In this document: positions 1 to 7,903 of the stretch, in pieces
Layout: each line of letters begins with the position of its first letter
Numbering within the stretch: position 1 is the stretch's first letter
Assembly (NCBI GenBank): GCA_020402945.1
Contig: JADBYQ010000070.1
Location: forward strand, 1 to 35,627
Reading direction: 5' to 3'
From: Cytophagales bacterium
GTDB taxonomy: Bacteria; Bacteroidota; Bacteroidia; Cytophagales; Cyclobacteriaceae
Length of the DNA: 35,627 nt
The notes under the pieces: generated by a model
The model's input: only the letters and a program-made list of their open reading frames with translations
Database searches by the model: none
What the model was told of the DNA's origin: nothing
Made by a program: the position numbers and the translations under genes

Positions 1-1
1 T

Positions 2-106
2 AGATCGGGTTGTAACTATCCTGATTTTCATGGGAGCAAGTATACCTTTAGTGCGGAATTATCAGCACTAAAAAATAGTAAAATACTGAAAATCAGAGAT
101 TTATAA
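2..106 (+). CDS. C-terminal end of an unrecognised protein, cut by the window edge
   Basis: An open frame enters from the left edge and ends at TAA 104-106. Its last residues contain GCNYPDFHGSKYTF and end KILKIRDL. The amino-acid composition looks protein-like, but only about 34 residues are visible and I do not recognise a family. The GCN...G..YTF pattern vaguely recalls META/HslJ-like domains, which is too weak for a call. After a second in-frame stop at 113-115, the same frame reopens and runs to TAG 218-220 with an equally protein-like tail (MDGEWVNCTLEADEIRQ). The region could therefore be a decayed or frameshifted 3' end. It converges on the DUF4286 gene. Confidence 0.3.
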   Translation, partial: RSGCNYPDFHGSKYTFSAELSALKNSKILKIRDL

Positions 107-230
107 AATAACTAACTTTTATGGGGACAAGTCAGGAAGTATAGTGCCAAAATGGATGGTGAGTGGGTCAACTGTACATTAGAGGCCGATGAAATTCGGC
201 AAATCTTACGTATTGCCTAGGCGAAATTGA

Positions 231-533
231 TTATACTTCCTCCAGAAGGGTATTGAACACTACATGTCGATCTTTGAAACGCTGACGGTGTGTTTCAATG
301 ATAGTATCAGTGTGCTGGGCAAGGTACTGAACGACATCTTCAATGCGATGAGCAAATAGCTGAATGCTATACGATACTGAATTCTCATCGTCATGAGTAA
401 CAATTCTATACATTTTGGACTCTGCGAAATAACCGGTGGCCGAGACAGCAGGAAGATAGTTATGCTTTATCCATTCTAGCCATTCCTTTTCTATCTCTTT
501 GTCAATACCCACCGTTACATTGTATAAAAACAT
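231..533 (-). CDS. DUF4286 family protein
   Basis: A 100-aa soluble protein of unknown function resembling the DUF4286 family, which is common in Bacteroidota. The N-terminus (MFLYNVTVGIDKEIEKEWLEWI) followed by an H-x-x-Y-L-P segment is typical of that family. No signal peptide, membrane segment or catalytic motif is visible; the fold is probably a small ferredoxin-like barrel (family-level inference). It lies 5 nt downstream of the saccharopine-dehydrogenase-like gene on the same strand, so it is almost certainly the last gene of that transcript. No terminator with a T-tract was found between it and the convergent frame at the left edge. Confidence 0.8.
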   Translation of the reverse strand: MFLYNVTVGIDKEIEKEWLEWIKHNYLPAVSATGYFAESKMYRIVTHDDENSVSYSIQLFAHRIEDVVQYLAQHTDTIIETHRQRFKDRHVVFNTLLEEV

Positions 534-538
534 ATCAT

Positions 539-1753
539 CTATTTTTGATCTACGTAGTCTTGAAGGTAGCTGAAATTGGAAGTTAATCGTCCGTTCTCAG
601 CCATCGTTGCTCTGGCAATGATGCCCTCAGTGTCTTCTACCAGCAATGGGTTCATAATTCGATCGATTAGATCTCTTCCAAACTCGTCAGAGGCGCTTCT
701 AGGGAGTTCGCAGGGCAGATTATCAACGGCCATGACAGTAATGTGTGAGTCACCACTTAATGGTTCAACAACAGCATCGTTCTGGGGGATGTAGTCATAA
801 ACCGGATCGGTGATAGTACTAGCTCTTTTTGTGCATGGTACAGAGCCATTGATATCGCAGGTAATATCCGCTACTACGCGAATCCGGAAATGATTCTCAC
901 GCATATCTTCTTGAGTAAAAAGTTTTGGCGCAGCCGGGTTCCAGAATGCCCCAGCGAGTAAAATATCGGCAACTTTTGTGAAGGGAGAAAAATGAGAAGT
1001 ATACTTTTCGGGATGCTTGTGAAACTCGTCTCGGTTAAAATGACCGCCTTCTATTCGGAGATGGTAGTCTGCGCTACTTAATTGGGTATAGACAGGTTCT
1101 TGAAAAGTGGAATTCATAAAATCTGCCGGATCAACTTTTCTGATTCCCGCAGTATCCAATGTTTCCATTGCTCCTTTACCTACACGCCCAGCGCCTGTCA
1201 AAACAATTTTGATAGGGTGCAGTTTGATTTTTCGCAATTGAAGCTTTAGGTCGTTCACATCAAAGCATTCGTTTGCCCTTCTAAGTGTAAATAGCTTGTA
1301 TTTTTTTCCGTATGCCCATAAGCCATTGTAAGCGCCCACGATGCCGGCATATCTACCAAATGCCACTAAGCGATTTCCCTGTTGATCTTTTAATGTTTCG
1401 TAATCAATCAGTCGAATTTGCTTTTTTAGAATCTCTTGTAGTAGTTTTCGATTGTACGGTTGTTTTTTTAGCGTGTGCGAAAAAAATAGATACGTTTTGT
1501 TAGCGATAAGATGTTGAATAGGCACTTCCTTAATTCCCATCAGGATGTCGCAATTAGACACATCTTCTTGCACTGAGATGCCTAGCTCTTCATACTCGGC
1601 CTCTTTGAAGCACCTCGCAGTACATGGCTGGCAAACCATTTTCACGTGAGGGAAGCGTTGCATTATTTCTTCAGCCTGCAACGGAGTAAAAGGTACGCGT
1701 TTATCGGGAGGTATTTTCCCCTCACTGATGAGAGCTAGTTTAATTGTATTCAC
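539..1753 (-). CDS. Saccharopine dehydrogenase/LKR-like NAD(P)-dependent oxidoreductase
   Basis: A 404-aa enzyme of the alanine dehydrogenase/transhydrogenase-fold family, closest in pattern to the lysine-ketoglutarate reductase domain of LKR/SDH and to LYS1. The N-terminal half carries the family landmarks KRVPFTP (about 18-24), FFSHTLKKQPYN (90-101), LIDYE (115-119) and FGRYAG (132-137). A Rossmann dinucleotide loop follows (TGAGRVGKGA, 186-195). The expected chemistry is NAD(P)H-linked reductive coupling or cleavage of an amino acid with a 2-oxo acid, as in saccharopine metabolism. The actual substrate is not provable here, and no partner saccharopine dehydrogenase lies next to it. It sits 27 nt after the AIM24 gene and 5 nt before the DUF4286 gene. 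Confidence 0.75.
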   Translation of the reverse strand: MNTIKLALISEGKIPPDKRVPFTPLQAEEIMQRFPHVKMVCQPCTARCFKEAEYEELGISVQEDVSNCDILMGIKEVPIQHLIANKTYLFFSHTLKKQPYNRKLLQEILKKQIRLIDYETLKDQQGNRLVAFGRYAGIVGAYNGLWAYGKKYKLFTLRRANECFDVNDLKLQLRKIKLHPIKIVLTGAGRVGKGAMETLDTAGIRKVDPADFMNSTFQEPVYTQLSSADYHLRIEGGHFNRDEFHKHPEKYTSHFSPFTKVADILLAGAFWNPAAPKLFTQEDMRENHFRIRVVADITCDINGSVPCTKRASTITDPVYDYIPQNDAVVEPLSGDSHITVMAVDNLPCELPRSASDEFGRDLIDRIMNPLLVEDTEGIIARATMAENGRLTSNFSYLQDYVDQK

Positions 1754-1780
1754 TCGCTATTTGTAATTTCTTTATTCGTT

Positions 1781-2554
1781 CTAACTTTCAAATAAATTTC
1801 CTAATAAAGAACCTCCCTCTTTTCGGCTGTTGCCTCCGTAAGGCGCCAAAGCTTGAATGAGTTTTCGAATAGGCATTGACTGCAACCACACTTTACCCGT
1901 ACCTCGAAGGGTAGCTAAATAAATTCCTTCACCACCGAATACCATCGATTTCAAACTCCCAGTTGATTCCACATCAAAATCGATTTGCGATTCAAAGGCT
2001 ACTACGCATCCGGTATCCACCCGAAGTGTTTCATTGTTCAGGGTGCGTTCGATAACCGTTCCGCCTGCGTGAACAAACGCAAGACCATCACCCTGCAATT
2101 TTTGCAGAATGAACCCTTCGCCACCTACTAGACCACTTCCGATTTTGCGATTAAAGACGATACTTAGTTTAGTTCCGAAAGCCGCACATAGAAAGCCGTC
2201 TTTCTGCACTACTAATTCTTGTCCGGGACTTTTGGCAAGATCTATTGGAATCACCGTGCCTGGGTATGGGGCAGAGAATCCTACTTTTGCTTTTTTATTT
2301 CCACGATTAGTGAAATGCGTCATAAACAATGACTCGCCTGTGAGTAATCGACTTCCCGCAGAAAGCAATTTGTCAAAAAGGCCTGCGTTAGGATTGGAGC
2401 CATCGCCCATTTTTGTCTCGAAGAGTATTCCCTCTTCCATAAAAAGCATGGCTCCTGCCTCTGCAATAACTGTCTCGAAAGGATCGAGTTCCACTTCAAC
2501 AATTTGAATGCTTTCACCTTTAATCTGATAATCGATTACATGTGATTGTGCCAT
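1781..2554 (-). CDS. TIGR00266/AIM24 family protein
   Basis: A 257-aa cytosolic protein of the AIM24 (TIGR00266) family, predicted to be a beta-rich trimeric barrel related to the mitochondrial biogenesis factor AIM24. The biochemical role in bacteria is unknown. Family landmarks are EAGAMLFME (about 32-40), [18 protein letters not shown] (66-83), the PGTVIPIDL segment and [23 protein letters not shown] near the C-terminus (about 207-229). There is no signal peptide. It starts 6 nt after the hicA stop, so it belongs to the same minus-strand run as the toxin-antitoxin pair. That could make its expression sensitive to HicA/HicB control (inference). Confidence 0.85.
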   Translation of the reverse strand: MAQSHVIDYQIKGESIQIVEVELDPFETVIAEAGAMLFMEEGILFETKMGDGSNPNAGLFDKLLSAGSRLLTGESLFMTHFTNRGNKKAKVGFSAPYPGTVIPIDLAKSPGQELVVQKDGFLCAAFGTKLSIVFNRKIGSGLVGGEGFILQKLQGDGLAFVHAGGTVIERTLNNETLRVDTGCVVAFESQIDFDVESTGSLKSMVFGGEGIYLATLRGTGKVWLQSMPIRKLIQALAPYGGNSRKEGGSLLGNLFES

Positions 2555-2560
2555 AAATGA

Positions 2561-2794
2561 TTATTTGCTTAATAACTTATTGAAATCTTCTAATTCCATC
2601 CTTAAATCTTCCCGCACTATTTTTTGAATCAATCCTTTGGGAAGATCATCATTCTTGTGAACAGGAACGGTTGTTACTCTACCATCATAATGCTTTAGGC
2701 GATGGTGCGAGCCATTGATTCGGATAACGGTAAATCCTTCTTTAGTAAGAATACGAACAAGTTTTTTGCCGCTTACAGTTAGTTGTTTCGCCAT
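2561..2794 (-). CDS. hicA: HicA-type mRNA interferase toxin
   Basis: A 77-aa HicA (YcfA-like) toxin with a small dsRNA-binding-like fold. It is expected to cleave mRNA and inhibit translation until neutralised by HicB. The catalytic signature is GSHHRLKH (about 28-35), with the conserved His in the G-S-H-H turn. The typical VPVHKNDDLPKGLIQKIVRE C-terminal part follows. Its ATG shares one base with the hicB stop (TAATG at 2792-2796 on the minus strand), so the two are translationally coupled. Here the antitoxin gene comes first. Length and motif are intact, so it is probably functional. Confidence 0.88.
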   Translation of the reverse strand: MAKQLTVSGKKLVRILTKEGFTVIRINGSHHRLKHYDGRVTTVPVHKNDDLPKGLIQKIVREDLRMELEDFNKLLSK

Positions 2795-3027
2795 TAGACA
2801 GCCTGATATTCAATTTCTCTAAATCCAATGAATTGATTTAGTTGGTTTGGATCTTCATCTTCTAAACATAGGGCAATAGCCTCCCGAATATTTGACATTG
2901 CTTCGTCTACCGTTTTTCCATACGAGTGGCATCCTTTGAATGACGGACAAGATACAATGTAAACTCCGTCTTCATCTTGCTCTAGAAAGATCGGGAAATG
3001 ATACAACTTCTTTTTGTCAACTTTCAT
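2794..3027 (-). CDS. hicB: HicB-type antitoxin, short form
   Basis: A 77-aa HicB/UPF0150 antitoxin whose partial RNase H-like fold is visible in DGVYIVSCPSFKGCHSYGKT followed by the DEAMSNIREAIALCLED helix. It is expected to bind and mask HicA. The protein ends soon after the core domain and lacks the C-terminal ribbon-helix-helix or HTH DNA-binding extension of longer HicB proteins. Classical autorepression of the operon by HicB is therefore not obvious. It is the first gene of the pair, 31 nt after the 71-aa gene, and its stop overlaps the hicA start. Confidence 0.85.
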   Translation of the reverse strand: MKVDKKKLYHFPIFLEQDEDGVYIVSCPSFKGCHSYGKTVDEAMSNIREAIALCLEDEDPNQLNQFIGFREIEYQAV

Positions 3028-3058
3028 TTTTTACCATTTAAAGTGAAAATAATATTTT

Positions 3059-3274
3059 TTACTTTTTCTTAGTCAGATTTTTCAATCGTTCAGTTTCTTC
3101 TTTTTCAAGTAGTTTCTTGTCATCTACATTTCTGTCCAGGAAGGAATTTATTTTCTCGATGTTCATATTGGATTGTAGTCCACCAAATTGATCAATCGAA
3201 ACTTCAAACCCGCTAAGCTCTTTGTGAACACGTGGCTTTCCTTGCTTTGGACTGGATTTGTCTTTCTTGGCCAT
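3059..3274 (-). CDS. Small charged hypothetical protein
   Basis: A 71-aa, highly charged, soluble protein. A Lys-rich N-terminal tail (MAKKDKSSPKQGKPRVHKEL) leads into FEVSIDQFGGLQSN, then a Glu/Lys-rich C-terminal helix ending LKNLTKKK. I do not recognise a characterised family. It begins 11 nt downstream of the gltX stop on the same strand and is probably co-transcribed with gltX. It has no membrane segment, no Cys and no catalytic motif. The charged-core-charged layout could suit a nucleic-acid or ribosome-associated protein, but that is only a guess. Confidence 0.65.
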   Translation of the reverse strand: MAKKDKSSPKQGKPRVHKELSGFEVSIDQFGGLQSNMNIEKINSFLDRNVDDKKLLEKEETERLKNLTKKK

Positions 3275-3285
3275 TTAACTTTCGT

Positions 3286-4821
3286 TTAGGTACCCGCTAC
3301 TGGCAAATTTTCGAGTGCGTATTTTATCCGGTTAACTGTTTCTTCTTTCCCTAGTATTTCCATCGTTAACATTAAGTCCGGACCAGACGCGCCACCCGTT
3401 AGTGACATCCGCAGAGGTTGGAGAATCTGACCTGTTTTTATACCTAACTCTTCAGTTACCTTTTCTAACAAAAGCTTTGCAGCGTCAGCCGAGAATGGTT
3501 GGGTAACTTTGATTTCTTCTATAAACCCACGTAACGTTCTAACTGCATCGAGGTTCCATTTTTTTGCGACTATTTGTTGATCGAATGTATTTGGGGCTGA
3601 AAAGAAGATTTTGCTTTGCTCCCACAAATCATGAGGGAATGTAATTCGTTCGCGCAAAGCAAAGCATATTTTTTCGGCTTTCTCATTGCTGCAAGTGATT
3701 CCTTCCTTTGTAAGAGATGCCAGTAGATATTCCGCCAGTTCTTTGTCAGACTTAGCGCGTAAGTAGTGCTGATTAAACCACTGTGCTTTTTGTATATCAA
3801 ATTTTGCCCCTGCTTTGCCTATTCGTTCTATCGAGAAAGCCTCCACCAATTCTGTCATTGAGAAAATCTCTTTTTCGGTTCCCGGATTCCATCCTAAAAA
3901 AGCCAGAAAATTGATTAACGCTTCGGGGAGAAATCCTGTCTCCTTAAAGCCAGTAGCGAGTTCCTGTGTTGCAGGATCAGTCCAGGTCAACGGAAAAATG
4001 GGGAACCCCATCCGATCAGCATCTCGCTTGCTCAACTTACCATTCCCATCGGGCTTCAAAAGAAGTGGCAGGTGTGCAAACTGCGGCATTTCATTTTGCC
4101 AACCTAAAAACTGATACAACAATACGTGCAATGGAGCTGATGGCAACCATTCTTCACCTCTGATAACGTGCGAAATCTTCATCAGGTAGTCGTCAACCAC
4201 GTTGGCTAAATGATACGTAGGCATGCCATCCGATTTCATGAGTACTTTATCATCAATTTGTGAGGAGTTAACCACCACTTCGCCTCGGATTAGATCAGTC
4301 AACCTAACTTCCTGGTTTGCCGGTACTTTTAATCGTATCACATGCGGTTCTCCTGCTGATAATTTGTTGTCGACTTCTTCTTTTTTTAAAGTCAAGGAGT
4401 TGTTCATCTGCATACGGCTTCCACTTCCATACTGTTGAGTGGCATCACCTGCTGCTTTTAGACGTTCGCGCATCGCTTCTAAATCTTGCTCGGTGTCAAA
4501 TGCATAGTAGGCGTTGCCTTCATCGACTAGTTGTTGCGCGTATTGCTTATAAATTGGCTTGCGCTCGGATTGGCGGTAGGGTGCATGCGGCCCACCTTTG
4601 CCAACGCCTTCATCAATTTGAATGCCTACCCAATTCAATGCGTTGATAATGTAATCTTCTGCTCCGGGTACATATCGGTTTTGGTCGGTATCCTCAATGC
4701 GCAATATCATGTTGCCATTGTGCTTGCGAGCCAGCAAGTAGTTGTACAGTGCTGTGCGCACTCCACCAATATGTAATGCCCCGGTGGGACTTGGCGCAAA
4801 CCGCACTCGAACTGGTTTCAT
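3286..4821 (-). CDS. gltX: Glutamyl-tRNA synthetase
   Basis: A 511-aa class I aminoacyl-tRNA synthetase that charges tRNA-Glu with glutamate in the cytosol. The N-terminal Rossmann domain opens with FAPSPTGALHIGG (HIGH motif, 8-20) and RIEDTD (41-46). The KMSKS-type loop is KLSKRD (262-267). The C-terminal helical anticodon-binding region follows, and the length is normal for GltX. ATG 4821 is directly preceded by a Bacteroidota-type promoter candidate (4840-4867). Together with the 11-nt gap to the next gene, this makes gltX the head of the minus-strand transcript running to 231, apart from ridA, which lies 105 nt upstream of it. Confidence 0.97.
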   Translation of the reverse strand: MKPVRVRFAPSPTGALHIGGVRTALYNYLLARKHNGNMILRIEDTDQNRYVPGAEDYIINALNWVGIQIDEGVGKGGPHAPYRQSERKPIYKQYAQQLVDEGNAYYAFDTEQDLEAMRERLKAAGDATQQYGSGSRMQMNNSLTLKKEEVDNKLSAGEPHVIRLKVPANQEVRLTDLIRGEVVVNSSQIDDKVLMKSDGMPTYHLANVVDDYLMKISHVIRGEEWLPSAPLHVLLYQFLGWQNEMPQFAHLPLLLKPDGNGKLSKRDADRMGFPIFPLTWTDPATQELATGFKETGFLPEALINFLAFLGWNPGTEKEIFSMTELVEAFSIERIGKAGAKFDIQKAQWFNQHYLRAKSDKELAEYLLASLTKEGITCSNEKAEKICFALRERITFPHDLWEQSKIFFSAPNTFDQQIVAKKWNLDAVRTLRGFIEEIKVTQPFSADAAKLLLEKVTEELGIKTGQILQPLRMSLTGGASGPDLMLTMEILGKEETVNRIKYALENLPVAGT

Positions 4822-4839
4822 ATTTCGTTATTTGATCAC

Positions 4840-4867
4840 CAAAGTTATATCAAAATATTCATCCAAA
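4840..4867 (-). promoter_or_regulatory. Candidate gltX promoter (TTTG / TAACTTTG)
   Basis: On the minus strand, a perfect TANNTTTG -7 box (TAACTTTG, 4847-4840) lies 18 nt upstream of the gltX ATG. A TTTG element (4867-4864) sits 16 nt upstream of it, slightly shorter than the usual spacer of about 19 nt. The consensus is that of the Bacteroidota housekeeping sigma factor; activity is inferred. Confidence 0.5.
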
Positions 4868-4926
4868 GGCGGAGGAAAACGCTGTGAGGTCTTGGCAACT
4901 ATTCAGATCACCTTCCGATGGTTGTA

Positions 4927-5307
4927 CTAACCTACTGCGATACAGGAAATTTCCACATTGACATCTTTCGGCAATCGGCTTACTTCCACCGTTTCACGAG
5001 CAGGAGGAAGCGAGGAAAATCTTTTCCCATACATTTCGTTGACTTTAGGGAAGTTGTTCATGTCTTTTAGAAAGATGGTGCACTTCACTACGTGACTAAA
5101 GTCCATATTCGCAGCCAGTAAGATCTCGCTCAGGTTCTTCAATACTTGTTCGGTTTCTTCAGCGATCGTAGCAGTGATCATTTCACCTGAAGACTTGTTG
5201 ATCGCAATTTGCCCTGATACAAAAAGCATATTCCCAGCCTTTACAGCCTGGCTGTAGGGCCCGATTGGTTCGGGGGCGTTGGACGAGTAAATTACTTCTT
5301 TGGTCAT
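4927..5307 (-). CDS. ridA: RidA family enamine/imine deaminase
   Basis: A 126-aa Rid/YER057c/UK114 protein that hydrolyses reactive 2-aminoacrylate and related enamines released by PLP enzymes, protecting PLP-dependent enzymes. It forms a trimer in the cytosol. The catalytic Arg of the active subfamily is present (R104 in PPARETVEVSRLPKD, 101-114). The GPYSQAV (16-22) and LFVSGQIAI segments are canonical, and the length is typical. It stands alone, 105 nt upstream of gltX on the same strand, and is divergent from the 3HCDH-like gene with 54 nt between the starts. Confidence 0.93.
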   Translation of the reverse strand: MTKEVIYSSNAPEPIGPYSQAVKAGNMLFVSGQIAINKSSGEMITATIAEETEQVLKNLSEILLAANMDFSHVVKCTIFLKDMNNFPKVNEMYGKRFSSLPPARETVEVSRLPKDVNVEISCIAVG

Positions 5308-5329
5308 AGCGAAAGGATGAGTAGTTTTG
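5299..5329 (+). promoter_or_regulatory. Promoter TTTG-N19-TAGTTTTG for the 3HCDH-like gene
   Basis: An exact match to the Bacteroidota housekeeping promoter: TTTG at 5299-5302, a 19-nt spacer and TAGTTTTG at 5322-5329. It is followed 32 nt later by ATG 5362. The -33 element lies within the first codons of divergent ridA. It is the best promoter match I found in the window. Confidence 0.65.
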
Positions 5330-5361
5330 ATTCAAATATCTGAAAAACTTCTGTTTCTCTT

Positions 5362-6039
5362 ATGAATATTTTGGTGATAGGCAATCAAGCGAACGCACAA
5401 GAATGTCGGGATAAATTTGGCCTATTTCACGCTTATACGCTTGTTGATCATCAGCAGGAAGCCGAGAGGTTTTTTGGCACTTCAGACGTTGTATTTGATT
5501 TTGTTATCGAAAAGGATCGATCTCAAATGGAGGTCTATCGCGACCACAAAGGAGTTACAGCTTTTTTGAATACTTCATTGGTAAGCCTTTGTGAACTTTC
5601 AATGGAAGTAAAAAACCAGATTCATTGCACTCTTTTTGGATTCTGCGGCTTGCCAACTTTTTTGAATCGCGAGCTATTGGAAATTAGTCTTAGACGAGAA
5701 GAGGATTCAACTGAATTGCAACGAATATGCAAGTTGTTGCAAACTGATTTCGTAGTGGTGGCCGATCGAGTTGGCCTCGTGACGCCTCGTGTTATTTGTA
5801 TGATCATCAATGAGGCTTACTATACTGTACAGGAGGGAACGGCCAGCAAAACGGATATTGATATTGCTATGAAATTGGGTACCAACTACCCAATGGGACC
5901 ATTTGAGTGGGCTAAGAAAATTGGAATTGAAAATGTCTACCTTGTTTTGGACTCCGTTTATAAAGATACCAAAGATGAGCGGTACAAGATTTGCCCTTTG
6001 TTGAAAAAGGAATATCTAAACCAAGTTATTCAACCGTAA
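5362..6039 (+). CDS. 3-hydroxyacyl-CoA dehydrogenase-like protein with degenerate NAD site
   Basis: A 225-aa protein whose C-terminal 80 or so residues match the 3-hydroxyacyl-CoA dehydrogenase C-terminal domain: TPRVICMIINEAYYTVQEG, then DIDIAMKLGTNYPMGPFEWA. The N-terminal part has the secondary-structure rhythm of a Rossmann fold (MNILVIGN...), but the GxGxxG nucleotide loop is replaced by GNQANA. The central catalytic segment also looks shortened. I infer a non-canonical or non-catalytic member of the family, possibly a binding or regulatory protein, rather than a standard beta-oxidation enzyme. It has its own strong promoter and converges on glmS, with the two 3' ends overlapping by 14 nt. 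Confidence 0.75.
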   Translation: MNILVIGNQANAQECRDKFGLFHAYTLVDHQQEAERFFGTSDVVFDFVIEKDRSQMEVYRDHKGVTAFLNTSLVSLCELSMEVKNQIHCTLFGFCGLPTFLNRELLEISLRREEDSTELQRICKLLQTDFVVVADRVGLVTPRVICMIINEAYYTVQEGTASKTDIDIAMKLGTNYPMGPFEWAKKIGIENVYLVLDSVYKDTKDERYKICPLLKKEYLNQVIQP

Positions 6040-7861
6040 CACTCTTCGCTAGATTTCTTGGTTGATCTACATTGCAACCTCTCATCACAGCTATATGATA
6101 GGATAACAATTGTAAAGGAACCACTGATACCATTGGCATTAGAGGTTCCAATGTGGCCGGTACTTCTATGACAAACTCAGCCATTTTGGGGATATGGGTA
6201 TCGCCCTCTGTGACGATGGCAATCACGCGTCCTTTTCGAGTTTTTACTTCTTGAATATTGGAGACCACTTTTTCGTAAGAGCTATCTTTGGTCGCAATGA
6301 AAACAACGGGCATCTCTTGATCGATCAACGCAATAGGGCCGTGTTTCATTTCGGCCGCAGGATACCCCTCTGCATGAATATAAGAAATCTCTTTTAGCTT
6401 CAAGGCACCCTCTAGTGCAACAGGAAAATTATATCCTCGCCCTAAGTACAAGAAGTTTGTAGCATCCTTGAACTCGTCTGCAATGGCTTCTATTTGTTTA
6501 TTTAGTTTGAGCGCCTTTTCAACCTTGGCGGGGATGTTCTCCATCTCAACAAGCAGCTCATGGTACTTTTGTTCAGTAATAGTGCCTTTCTTTTGTGCAA
6601 CAATCAGCGCGATCATATTCAGCACAGTAAGTTGCGCTGTAAAAGCTTTAGTGCTCGCTACGCCAATTTCAGGCCCTGCATGGGTATAAGCGCCAGCATG
6701 TGTATTTCTAGGAATGGAAGATCCCACCACATTACAAACTCCGAAAATAATAGCCCCTTTTGATTTAGCTAATTCTATAGCCGCCAACGTATCAGCTGTC
6801 TCCCCCGATTGAGAGATGGCGATCACCACATCTCCTTCTCTGATTACCGGATTTCGATAGCGAAACTCGGAGGCGTATTCTACCTCCACCGGGATTCGAC
6901 AAAACTCTTCAAAGAAGTATTCGGCAACTAGCCCGGCATGCCAAGACGTACCACACGCCACAATCAAAATGCGATCGGCATTCACTAGCTTATTCAGGTA
7001 TTCACGAAGCCCACCCAGAATTAACCTTCCGGAGGATGAATCAAGGCGCCCTCTCAAGCAGTCTTTTATAGACCGCGGCTGCTCAAAAATTTCTTTGATC
7101 ATGAAGTGCTCAAACCCACCCTTTTCAATTGCCTCCAGTTCCATATCCACCGTCTGCACATAGGGTGTTAATGGTAGATTCGCGGTATTCTTTATGGTTA
7201 GCACCCCGTTGTTAACGATAGCAATTTCTTGATCGTTAAGGTAAACGACTTCATTAGTGTATTCAATGATTGGTGTAGCATCGGATGCCATAAAATATTC
7301 GCCTTTGCCGATTCCAACTACTAGCGGACTTCCTTTACGCGCTGCAATTAAAAGCGTTGGGTCTTCCAAAGACATTACAACAATGGCATAGGCTCCCACA
7401 ACTTTGGTAAGCGCCAGGCGTACCGCCTCATCCAGAGAGCAGTTCTCCTTCTCTTTTATGTCTTCAATAAAATGGATAAAAACCTCGGTATCAGTTTCAC
7501 TATAAAACCGATGGCCTTTTCGAAGCAGATCTTGTTTTAATGAGCTGTAGTTTTCGATGATCCCATTATGAATAATCGCCAACTTTTTGGTGGCTGAATA
7601 ATGTGGATGGGCATTTTCATCATTCGGCTCTCCATGAGTTGCCCAACGGGTGTGCCCCATGCCAATGGTGCTCGAAAGATTTTGCCCGTGAAGGAATGCT
7701 TCCAGTTCGCTGACCTTGCCTTTCTTTTTATAAACGTTGAGAGATTTGTTAAGAAGAGCAATGCCCGCGCTATCATAGCCACGATACTCTAATCTTTTTA
7801 GTCCCTTGATAATTATATCGCTGGCTTGTCGATGTCCAACATAGGCTACAATCCCACACAT
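6026..7861 (-). CDS. glmS: Glutamine-fructose-6-phosphate aminotransferase (isomerizing)
   Basis: A 611-aa enzyme making glucosamine-6-phosphate from fructose-6-phosphate and glutamine, the entry to UDP-GlcNAc for peptidoglycan, LPS and the amino-sugars of the downstream polysaccharide locus. The class II glutamine amidotransferase domain starts at the nucleophile Cys2 (MCGIVAYVGHR) and includes GHTRWATHG. Two SIS domains follow: CGTSWHAGL with SQSGETADT, then LGRGYNFPVALEGALKLKE. The C-terminus LAKSVTVE is the conserved family end that closes the active site. The gene begins 42 nt after the glycogen-synthase-like stop and is probably in one transcript with it. Confidence 0.98.
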   Translation of the reverse strand: MCGIVAYVGHRQASDIIIKGLKRLEYRGYDSAGIALLNKSLNVYKKKGKVSELEAFLHGQNLSSTIGMGHTRWATHGEPNDENAHPHYSATKKLAIIHNGIIENYSSLKQDLLRKGHRFYSETDTEVFIHFIEDIKEKENCSLDEAVRLALTKVVGAYAIVVMSLEDPTLLIAARKGSPLVVGIGKGEYFMASDATPIIEYTNEVVYLNDQEIAIVNNGVLTIKNTANLPLTPYVQTVDMELEAIEKGGFEHFMIKEIFEQPRSIKDCLRGRLDSSSGRLILGGLREYLNKLVNADRILIVACGTSWHAGLVAEYFFEEFCRIPVEVEYASEFRYRNPVIREGDVVIAISQSGETADTLAAIELAKSKGAIIFGVCNVVGSSIPRNTHAGAYTHAGPEIGVASTKAFTAQLTVLNMIALIVAQKKGTITEQKYHELLVEMENIPAKVEKALKLNKQIEAIADEFKDATNFLYLGRGYNFPVALEGALKLKEISYIHAEGYPAAEMKHGPIALIDQEMPVVFIATKDSSYEKVVSNIQEVKTRKGRVIAIVTEGDTHIPKMAEFVIEVPATLEPLMPMVSVVPLQLLSYHIAVMRGCNVDQPRNLAKSVTVE

Positions 7862-7903
7862 ACGCGAAACGTTAGAATTAAAAAATAATTGGGCGGAATT
7901 CGA

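Noticed and set aside
185-200. GCCGA/TCGGC hairpin near the left edge
   Set aside because: Only a 5-bp stem, no T-tract, and it falls in a protein-like frame.
2109-2507. 132-codon plus-strand ORF opposite the AIM24 gene
   Set aside because: Ser/Pro-rich composition typical of an antisense shadow; the minus-strand frame has clear family motifs.
4223-4776. Plus-strand open frames opposite gltX
   Set aside because: They lie antisense to a strongly conserved gltX reading frame and show no family features.
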